A stretch of DNA of 13,624 nt from Flavobacteriales bacterium (GTDB taxonomy: Bacteria; Bacteroidota; Bacteroidia; Flavobacteriales_D; Crocinitomicaceae). Below, piece after piece: positions 7,465 through 13,624 of this stretch. The notes under the pieces are model-generated. The model saw only the letters and a program-made list of their open reading frames with translations. It did no database searches and was not told the DNA's origin. The stretch's first letter is position 1. Each line of letters starts with the position of its first letter. The position numbers and the translations under genes are program-made. The stretch lies in contig CANHJY010000020.1 of the NCBI GenBank assembly GCA_947461185.1, positions 1-13,624 on the forward strand, read 5' to 3'.

Positions 7465-7488
7465 AGAATTTATTAAAGAAATAGATTC

Positions 7489-8961
7489 ATGTCGCTTTCT
7501 TCTATTCAAAATATCCAAGAAGGATTAACATACGATGATGTATTACTCGTACCTGCATACTCAGAGGTTTTGCCTCGGGATGTAAAATTGAAGAGTAAAT
7601 TAACACGAAATATTGAAGTTAATACTCCAATAGTTTCCGCAGCAATGGATACTGTTACCGAAGCCAAACTTGCAATTGCAATTGCCCAACAAGGAGGCAT
7701 TGGTGTGGTGCATAAAAACATGACCATTGCCGATCAAGCGCTTGAAGTGCGTAAAGTAAAACGATCTGAAAGCGGAATGATTCTCGATCCTGTAACATTA
7801 AGGGAGGATGCTTTGGTAAAGGATGCATTGACAATTATGAAAGAAAATGGAATCGGTGGAATTCCAGTAATCAATGCTGAAAATGAATTAAAAGGAATTG
7901 TTACCAACAGGGATTTGAGATTTGAAAAAGATTTTCAACGCCCTATTGTTGAGGTAATGACCTCCAAGGACATCGTAACAACTTCTGATGGCACTGATCT
8001 TCACAAGGCTGAGGAAATTTTGCAAGAAAATAAAATTGAAAAATTGCCTGTTATCGATGCTGCGAATAAATTAATCGGTCTAATCACATACAGAGATATT
8101 ATTAAAGTTAAAACACACCCCAATTCTTGTAAAGATAAATTTGGAAGATTAAGGGTTGCGGCTGCTGTAGGTGTTACACATGACACTATGGAAAGGGTCG
8201 ATGCGCTTGTTGATGCGGGTGTTGATGCTATTGTAATTGATACTGCTCACGGGCACACCAAGGGCGTTGTTGATCAACTTAAAATGGTAAAATCCAAATA
8301 TCCCAACTTAGAGGTAATCGTTGGTAATATTGCAACTCCCGAAGCGGCAAAATTCCTTGTAGATGCAGGAGCCGATGCTGTTAAAGTAGGAATAGGTCCA
8401 GGTTCCATTTGCACTACACGGGTAATTGCTGGAGTTGGCGTTCCTCAATTATCCGCAGTAAATGCTGTAGCTAGTGCACTTGAAGGAACAGGTGTTCCAG
8501 TTATCGCTGACGGAGGCATTCGCTACACCGGTGATATTGTTAAAGCAATTGCTGCAGGAGCAGATACCATTATGATTGGCTCTATGTTCGCTGGTGTTGA
8601 AGAATCTCCCGGAGAAACCATTATTTATGAAGGAAGAAAATTCAAGTCCTACCGAGGAATGGGTTCAATTGAAGCAATGCAGAAAGGTTCTAAAGATCGC
8701 TATTTTCAGGATGCCGAAGATGATATTAAAAAACTCGTTCCTGAGGGAATTTCGGGAAGAGTTCCGTATAAAGGAAACCTGATAGAGGTAATGTATCAAA
8801 TTATAGGTGGATTAAGAGCCGGAATGGGCTATTGTGGTGCACCATCAATAGATAAATTAAAAGGCGCACAATTCGTTCGAATTACCTCTGCTGGAATGAG
8901 AGAATCTCACCCTCATGATGTAACGATATCGAGAGAAGCGCCTAATTACAGTATTAAATAA
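7489..8961 (+). CDS. guaB: IMP dehydrogenase
   Basis: GuaB oxidises IMP to XMP with NAD+, the committed step of guanine nucleotide synthesis, in the cytoplasm. The 490-residue length is standard. The N-terminal barrel segment has [17 protein letters not shown] at 13-29, and two CBS domains interrupt the barrel at about 97-205. The catalytic loop [10 protein letters not shown] (301-310) carries Cys308. Other conserved segments are [11 protein letters not shown] (339-349), the phosphate and substrate region SYRGMGSI (387-394), and the flap ISGRVPYKG at 421-429 with R424 and Y427. The start ATG at 7489 gives the usual N-terminus. The foldase gene follows after 24 bases on the same strand, so the two may share a transcript. 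No feature departs from the family. Confidence 0.97.
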   Translation: MSLSSIQNIQEGLTYDDVLLVPAYSEVLPRDVKLKSKLTRNIEVNTPIVSAAMDTVTEAKLAIAIAQQGGIGVVHKNMTIADQALEVRKVKRSESGMILDPVTLREDALVKDALTIMKENGIGGIPVINAENELKGIVTNRDLRFEKDFQRPIVEVMTSKDIVTTSDGTDLHKAEEILQENKIEKLPVIDAANKLIGLITYRDIIKVKTHPNSCKDKFGRLRVAAAVGVTHDTMERVDALVDAGVDAIVIDTAHGHTKGVVDQLKMVKSKYPNLEVIVGNIATPEAAKFLVDAGADAVKVGIGPGSICTTRVIAGVGVPQLSAVNAVASALEGTGVPVIADGGIRYTGDIVKAIAAGADTIMIGSMFAGVEESPGETIIYEGRKFKSYRGMGSIEAMQKGSKDRYFQDAEDDIKKLVPEGISGRVPYKGNLIEVMYQIIGGLRAGMGYCGAPSIDKLKGAQFVRITSAGMRESHPHDVTISREAPNYSIK

Positions 8962-8985
8962 GTATTAATTTTCACCATTTATATT

Positions 8986-10962
8986 ATGAATAGATTTGTT
9001 GTTTTAACTACGCTTTTTATATTGAATTGCAGTATTTCGATTGCTCAAAAAGACCCTGTGATTTTGCAAATAGATGATGTGACTGTTACAAAATCAGAAT
9101 TTCTCCAGATCTATTTGAAAAATAATCCAAATCCCAAGTTTGATGAAGCTTCCTTAAATGATTATATGGAACTTTTCAAGAAATTCAAACTTAAAGTAAT
9201 AGAGGCTGAAGATTTGGGGTATGATACCATTCCAAAATTGAAAAAAGAACTGGAAGGATATAGAAAACAACTTGCCCAGCCTTACTTGGTAGATAAAGAA
9301 AAAAACGAAGAGTTGGTTGAAGAAGCATATTACCGAACCCTGAATGATGTTCGTGCATCACATATTTTAGTGCGTTTGGAATCCACTGCTACTCCTGAAG
9401 ATACGCTTGCGGCCTATAACAGAATTATGGGATTAAAAGCAAGAATTGAAAAAGGTGAAGATTTTGCATCGGTTGCAAAAGGGAAAAATGGTTCTGATGA
9501 TCCTTCGGCTCTCAATAATGGTGGAGATTTAGGCTATTTTAACGCATTTCAAATGGTGTATTCGTTTGAAGATATGGCATACAATACAGCTGTCGGAGAA
9601 ATTTCTGAGCCATTTAGAACGCGTTTTGGTTATCACATTCTTAAGGTCACTGATAAAAGGCCGGCAAGAGGCACAATGAGGGCTGCACATATCATGATTG
9701 CTGCAAAAAAGACTGACCCAGAAGAAGAAATCATGAATGCCTCGAAAAAGGTTAATGAAATCTATGAAAAATTACAAAATGGAGGAAATTTTGAATCTTT
9801 AGCAAAAGAATTCTCCGATGACCCTAGTTCTAATCAGAAAGGTGGAGAATTACCTACTTTTGGAACAGGTACTTCGACTAGAATGGTACCTATTTTTGAG
9901 GAAACTGCTTTTGGTCTAGCCAACGACGGTGATTTTTCTTCACCCATACAAACAGATTATGGCTTCCACATTATCAAAAGAATTGAACTAAAACCAGTTC
10001 GTGCTTATGATGAAATGAAAAAAGAACTTCAAATAAAAGTCAATCGCGACGATAGGGCAAAGAAAACGCAAGACTCTTTTGTACAGAAGTTGAAAAAATC
10101 ATACAAGTATAAAGATTTAAGAAAAGAGAGCATTAAATGGTTTTACAATAATATAGACACAAACTATTTTAATGGTAATTGGAATGCAAATAACCTCACA
10201 ACTGATGAGGTATTATTCAAAATAGACGGACAAACATACACGCAACAGCAATTTGCGATTTACCTGGAAAACAACTATCGAAATGTTAAAAAAGCCGACA
10301 ATTTTTCAACAATAAATGAGCAATACAAAAATTGGGAAAAAGAAACCATTCTTAATCTGGAAGATACTAAGTTAACAACCAAATATCCTGATTATAAAGC
10401 TTTATTGACTGAATATCACGATGGGATATTGCTTTACGAAATCATGAATGATAAAGTTTGGCAAAAGGCAATTAATGATACTGTAGGTTTAAAAGCGTAT
10501 TTTGATGCTAATCGATCTAACTATAATTGGAATGAGCGTTTAGATGCTGTAGTTTACATTTGTTCTGATATTTTAGTAGCCAAACAAGTTTACAATATGA
10601 TTCAAAATGATACGATAAACTCAAAGCATGTTCTCGAAGTTATTAATAAGGAAAGCTCTTTACCACTTTCCGTTAAGACAAATAAGTTCGATGTAAAACA
10701 AACTAATTATCTTTCTGATAGAAATTTCAACAAAGGCATTAATGCGCCTTACAACTATGACGAAAAATACTACGTTGTCAAAGTCAATGAAATTCTTCAA
10801 CCTAAAGAAAAAGAATTTGCTGAAGCTAAAGGTGCAATAACTTCTGATTACCAAAATTACCTTGAACAAAAATGGATTAATGAGCTATTCGCTAAGCATA
10901 ACATTATAGTGAACACTAAAAATCTTTATGCTGTTGGGAAAGGTTATAAAAAGAAAAATTAA
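8986..10962 (+). CDS. Exported peptidylprolyl isomerase with two parvulin domains
   Basis: This 658-residue envelope foldase is of the SurA/PpiD type and is likely to catalyse prolyl isomerisation and chaperone outer-membrane proteins. A signal peptide covers about residues 1-20 (ISIA-Q). A SurA-N-like helical chaperone region (about 28-118) starts with a beta strand and the TKSEFLQIYLKNNP segment. Parvulin domain 1 (about 122-222) has ASHILV, GGDLGYF and RFGYHILKV. Domain 2 (about 231-333) has AAHIMI, GGELPTFGTG and DYGFHIIKR. Both keep the family His and the aromatic core. The C-terminal 280 residues are rich in Asn, Tyr and Lys and match no family I can name, though a helix at about 465-500 and the last 60 residues resemble the chaperone helices of PpiD-like proteins. 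The LNCS sequence in the signal region is a poor lipobox. It lies between guaB and a second foldase gene. Confidence 0.92.
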   Translation: MNRFVVLTTLFILNCSISIAQKDPVILQIDDVTVTKSEFLQIYLKNNPNPKFDEASLNDYMELFKKFKLKVIEAEDLGYDTIPKLKKELEGYRKQLAQPYLVDKEKNEELVEEAYYRTLNDVRASHILVRLESTATPEDTLAAYNRIMGLKARIEKGEDFASVAKGKNGSDDPSALNNGGDLGYFNAFQMVYSFEDMAYNTAVGEISEPFRTRFGYHILKVTDKRPARGTMRAAHIMIAAKKTDPEEEIMNASKKVNEIYEKLQNGGNFESLAKEFSDDPSSNQKGGELPTFGTGTSTRMVPIFEETAFGLANDGDFSSPIQTDYGFHIIKRIELKPVRAYDEMKKELQIKVNRDDRAKKTQDSFVQKLKKSYKYKDLRKESIKWFYNNIDTNYFNGNWNANNLTTDEVLFKIDGQTYTQQQFAIYLENNYRNVKKADNFSTINEQYKNWEKETILNLEDTKLTTKYPDYKALLTEYHDGILLYEIMNDKVWQKAINDTVGLKAYFDANRSNYNWNERLDAVVYICSDILVAKQVYNMIQNDTINSKHVLEVINKESSLPLSVKTNKFDVKQTNYLSDRNFNKGINAPYNYDEKYYVVKVNEILQPKEKEFAEAKGAITSDYQNYLEQKWINELFAKHNIIVNTKNLYAVGKGYKKKN

Positions 10963-11004
10963 TCCCCTCCATTTTTTGGTAATCATGTTAATTTTTCTAA
11001 ATGA

Positions 11005-11020
11005 TTTCAATTAATCGAAA
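11005..11020. repeat. Near-palindrome between the two foldase genes
   Basis: TTTCAATTAATCGAAA is a 16-base inverted repeat with seven of eight pairs matching. It lies 54 bases before the ATG of the second foldase gene, within a 112-base gap that holds no convincing promoter or terminator. It could be an operator, but repeats of this quality arise by chance in AT-rich DNA. Confidence 0.2.
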
Positions 11021-11074
11021 CCTTCATGCTATTTTGTGTGGATATTTGTCACCAATCCTAAAGTAAGGATAATT

Positions 11075-12424
11075 ATGAAAAACTATTTTTTGGGTTTATT
11101 CCTTTCCGTTATTTTTTTTAATGTAAATGCCCAAGGTTCTGTTGTAGATAAAATTGTTGCTCAAGTTGGAGACAATATTATTTTACTTTCAGATATCGAA
11201 GCACAAAAACAACAGGCTAAAGTTTCTGGTGTTGCAATCACAAATAATTTGGATTGTGAAATTCTTGAAAAAATGATGTATCAGCAACTTTTGGTGAACC
11301 AAGCAAAATTGGACAGTTTAATTATTTCTGACGAGAATGTAGATGCGGAAATGGAAAACAGACTGCGTGTCATAGAAAACCAAATCGGGAGTCGTGAAAA
11401 AATGGAGGAGTTTTATGGTAAAACAGTCAATGAAATAAAAGACGAATTCCGTGAAGTAATTCGGGAACGCTTGCTTGCTGAGGAAATGGAACGTAAGGTA
11501 ACTGCTGATATTTCGGTAACACCTAAAGAAGTTGAAGAGTTTTTTAAAACAGTTCCTGAAGATTCGATACCATTGATTAATGCACAATTAAGTTTTCAGC
11601 AAATAGTGGATTACCCAGAAATTACGAAAGAGGATAAAAAATTAGCATACGATAAATTGGCGGAAATTCTTTCTGACATTAAAGGCGGTAAAAATTTTGC
11701 AACACAAGCTAGAATTCATTCAATGGATCCAGGTAGTGCTTCTAATGGTGGAACAATCGAAGCTTCACGAGGAATGATGGTTCCTCAATTCGAGGCAGCA
11801 GCTTTTACACTTAAAGAAGGAGAAATATCAGATATATTTGAAACCAATTACGGATATCACATTCTCAAGCTTAATAGCCGTAAAGGTGATGATTATGTTT
11901 GTCAACACATCCTCATTATTCCAGAATTTAGTAGCGAAGCTTTGGAAAAATCGGCAAATCAAATCGATTCATGTTATCAACTGTTAAATCAAAATCAAAT
12001 TACTTGGGATGAGGCAGTATTGACTTTTTCAAATGATGAAGGCACAAAACAAAATAAAGGTGTAATTACCAATCCATATACCGGTGAACAAACATGGAGC
12101 ATGGAAGACCTCAATCAAATTGATCAAGAAATCTATTTGCTTACAGATGCAATGGAAAAAGGTGATATTTCATCTCCAAACTTATACCTTAACATTTTTG
12201 AAAGAAAGCAAGGTGTTCGTATTGTTAGATTAATGAATAGAACTGAGCCCCATAAAGCAAATTTAAAGGATGACTACGCCTTGATTAAAAGTGCCGCTGA
12301 AAGTAACAAAAAAGAGAAACTAATAAACGAATGGATAGCATCAAAATTAACGAATGCTTATATTCGCATAGATGAATCATTTGTTGATTGTGAGTTTAAA
12401 AACAAATGGATTTCCACTTATTAA
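11075..12424 (+). CDS. SurA-like exported peptidylprolyl isomerase
   Basis: This 449-residue periplasmic foldase follows SurA architecture. A signal peptide spans about residues 1-19 (NVNA-Q). The SurA N-terminal chaperone module follows (VVDKIVAQVGDNIILLSDIE from 23, then helices to about 148). Parvulin domain 1 covers about 170-268 and has SASNGG, MVPQFEAAAF and NYGYHILKL. A divergent second parvulin-like region starts at QHILIIP (277-283) and runs to about 388. A C-terminal helix after EPHKANLKDDY (391-401) returns to the chaperone module. In domain 1 the histidine of the usual HIL motif is replaced (FQQIV, Gln177), so catalysis there is doubtful. The ATG at 11075 is chosen because it begins the signal peptide; a GTG at 11036 only adds 13 unlikely residues. 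The MoxR gene starts 12 bases downstream, suggesting cotranscription. Confidence 0.92.
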   Translation: MKNYFLGLFLSVIFFNVNAQGSVVDKIVAQVGDNIILLSDIEAQKQQAKVSGVAITNNLDCEILEKMMYQQLLVNQAKLDSLIISDENVDAEMENRLRVIENQIGSREKMEEFYGKTVNEIKDEFREVIRERLLAEEMERKVTADISVTPKEVEEFFKTVPEDSIPLINAQLSFQQIVDYPEITKEDKKLAYDKLAEILSDIKGGKNFATQARIHSMDPGSASNGGTIEASRGMMVPQFEAAAFTLKEGEISDIFETNYGYHILKLNSRKGDDYVCQHILIIPEFSSEALEKSANQIDSCYQLLNQNQITWDEAVLTFSNDEGTKQNKGVITNPYTGEQTWSMEDLNQIDQEIYLLTDAMEKGDISSPNLYLNIFERKQGVRIVRLMNRTEPHKANLKDDYALIKSAAESNKKEKLINEWIASKLTNAYIRIDESFVDCEFKNKWISTY

Positions 12425-12436
12425 AAAAACTTCATA

Positions 12437-13390
12437 ATGTCAGATACTAAAGCAATAGATCAACTGGTAATACATTACAATGAACTCAAGAAAGAAATTC
12501 ATAAGGTAATTGTTGGTCAAGATGACGTTGTTGATCAAGTATTAATTTCAATTTTTTCTAGAGGACATTGTCTACTAGTAGGTGTTCCTGGGTTAGCAAA
12601 AACATTGCTTGTTAATACAATTTCTCAAACACTTGGATTAAGCTTTAATCGTATACAATTTACACCAGATTTAATGCCTTCCGATATTATTGGCTCCGAA
12701 ATTCTGGATGAAAACCGCCAATTCAAGTTTATAAAAGGTCCTTTGTTCTCTAATATAATTTTAGCTGATGAGATCAATCGTACGCCACCAAAAACGCAAT
12801 CTGCATTATTGGAAGCTATGCAAGAAAGATCTGTAACTGCTGGAGGTGTTAACTACAAATTACCCAATCCATTTTTCGTTTTAGCTACTCAAAACCCTAT
12901 TGAGCAAGAAGGAACTTATCCCCTACCAGAAGCGCAGTTAGACCGATTTATGTTTAATGTATGGGTTGATTATCCGAGTTATGTTGAAGAATTAGCTATA
13001 GTTAAATCAACAACATCGGACACGAAAATTGAACTTCGTCATGTTCTTAGTGGAGAAAATATTATCGAATACCAAGATTTGATCAGAAGGATTCCTGTTG
13101 CTGACAATGTTATGGAATATGCGGTGAAATTAGTTGGTAAAACACGCGCGAATTCAGACTTTGCTCCTCAAATCACCAAAGATTTTATTTCATGGGGTGC
13201 AGGACCTAGAGCATCTCAATTCCTCATCGTAGGTGCTAAATGTCATGCAGCTATTAGAGGGAAATATTCGCCAGATATTGAGGATGTTAAAGCCGTTGCA
13301 AAACCAATTTTAAGACATAGAATTGTAAGAAATTATCGAGCAGAAGCTGAAGGATATTCTATGGATAATATCATTGATGCTTTGCTTTAA
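12437..13390 (+). CDS. MoxR-family AAA+ ATPase
   Basis: MoxR ATPases act as chaperones that assemble or activate protein complexes, often together with proteins carrying a von Willebrand factor A domain. The 317-residue length is typical. The Walker A motif is GVPGLAKT at 49-56, Walker B is ILADEINR at 108-115 (D111, E112), sensor 1 is ATQNP at 150-154 and the EAQLDRF segment carries the arginine-finger candidate R170. A GPRAS sensor-2 region lies near the C-terminal lid. The gene starts 12 bases after the SurA-like gene, so it is likely translated from the same message. The usual downstream partners (DUF58 and VWA proteins) are absent: the next gene is convergent and ends 6 bases away. The client is therefore unknown. 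Confidence 0.95.
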   Translation: MSDTKAIDQLVIHYNELKKEIHKVIVGQDDVVDQVLISIFSRGHCLLVGVPGLAKTLLVNTISQTLGLSFNRIQFTPDLMPSDIIGSEILDENRQFKFIKGPLFSNIILADEINRTPPKTQSALLEAMQERSVTAGGVNYKLPNPFFVLATQNPIEQEGTYPLPEAQLDRFMFNVWVDYPSYVEELAIVKSTTSDTKIELRHVLSGENIIEYQDLIRRIPVADNVMEYAVKLVGKTRANSDFAPQITKDFISWGAGPRASQFLIVGAKCHAAIRGKYSPDIEDVKAVAKPILRHRIVRNYRAEAEGYSMDNIIDALL

Positions 13391-13396
13391 TTTATT

Positions 13397-13624
13397 TCAA
13401 TAGGCCGTCCAACCACCATCGACCGTTATTATTGAACCATTGATGTAAGAAGCATCCTCGGAGGAAAGGAATAGCGCCACTTTTGCAATTTCTTCCGACT
13501 CCCCCATTCTTGGCATACTTCCCGTTCCTGAATTTAAACGATTGTAACCGTATTCATTAGGATGCATATTTTTACCAATATTGGTATTGACACCACCTGG
13601 AGCAATTGCATTACATCTTATGCC
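13397..13624 (-). CDS. Short-chain dehydrogenase/reductase, C-terminal part
   Basis: The 75 visible residues are the C-terminal end of a classical SDR oxidoreductase; the gene continues past the right edge. Diagnostic segments are RCNAIAPGGVNTNIG (the loop after the active site), MPRMGESEEIAKVALFLSSEDASYINGS, and the final TVDGGWTAY. The Rossmann glycine motif and catalytic Tyr-Lys pair are outside the window. The substrate cannot be told from this part. The TGA stop is at 13397-13399, convergent with the MoxR gene with 6 bases between the two stop codons and no visible terminator. Confidence 0.92.
   Translation of the reverse strand, partial: GIRCNAIAPGGVNTNIGKNMHPNEYGYNRLNSGTGSMPRMGESEEIAKVALFLSSEDASYINGSIITVDGGWTAY

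Noticed and set aside
9016..9048. Lipoprotein signal in the first foldase (LNCS)
   Set aside because: The residue before Cys is Asn, which does not fit the lipobox, and a normal cleavage site (SIA-Q) follows a few residues later.
11036..11074. GTG start for the SurA-like protein
   Set aside because: It would bury the signal peptide behind 13 residues of non-typical sequence. The ATG at 11075 gives a normal Lys-then-hydrophobic signal.
10963..11074. Promoter for the SurA-like gene at GATATTTG (about 11040-11048)
   Set aside because: It misses the first base of the TAnnTTTG consensus and has no suitable -33 box, so it is too weak to list as a feature.
11318..11587. 89-codon minus-strand frame inside the SurA-like gene
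   Set aside because: It is rich in Phe, Tyr, Cys and Ile, as expected from the antisense of a Glu/Lys-rich protein. It has no homology signature or promoter and is a shadow frame.
1..13624. CRISPR arrays, insertion sequences, phage genes or toxin-antitoxin pairs
   Set aside because: I saw no regularly spaced repeats, transposase or integrase motifs, or small paired genes. Nearly all the DNA is occupied by intact housekeeping-type genes.

Overview
The window looks like chromosomal core sequence from a Bacteroidota bacterium, probably Flavobacteriia or a related class. It is AT-rich and dense with short gaps. The genes lack Shine-Dalgarno-like leaders, and some gaps carry TAnnTTTG -7 promoter elements of Bacteroidota type. 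It encodes PorX, a regulator known from the type IX secretion lineage, and an alanine dehydrogenase of the form I recall from Bacteroidota. No insertion sequence, integrase, phage gene or CRISPR array is visible. The narrow placement is inference.

Layout. At the left edge, tRNA-His(GTG) is followed by a strong intrinsic terminator and then prfC (release factor RF3) on the + strand. prfC runs convergently, with a 7-base overlap, into a four-gene minus-strand cluster. Read in its own direction the cluster is porX, tsaE, ald and a small solo HsdR-N-like nuclease-fold protein. Gaps are 14 and 37 bases plus one 11-base overlap, so it is probably one operon. Divergent from porX across only 46 bases is an HD-domain phosphohydrolase, apparently starting at TTG. 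It ends 3 bases from a convergent gene for a small exported protein with a carboxypeptidase-regulatory-like domain. That gene shares a divergent promoter region of 123 bases with guaB (IMP dehydrogenase).

The right third is a + strand series: guaB, a 658-residue exported foldase with two parvulin domains, a SurA-like 449-residue exported foldase, and a MoxR-type AAA+ ATPase. At the right edge is the C-terminal quarter of a short-chain dehydrogenase on the minus strand, convergent with the ATPase gene.

How the genes fit together. Most are housekeeping: translation termination, t6A tRNA modification, GTP synthesis and envelope protein folding. Two themes stand out. One is envelope biogenesis: PorX as a control point for secretion, two periplasmic parvulin chaperones and an exported regulatory-domain protein. 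The other is nucleotide chemistry: a PglZ phosphodiesterase-type domain on PorX, an HD phosphohydrolase next to it, and guaB. I see no convincing new defence or mobile system. The points most worth checking are the acceptor-stem mismatches in tRNA-His, the terminator with no promoter space before prfC, the missing catalytic histidine position in Ald and in one parvulin domain, and the solo HsdR-N protein inside the porX operon.
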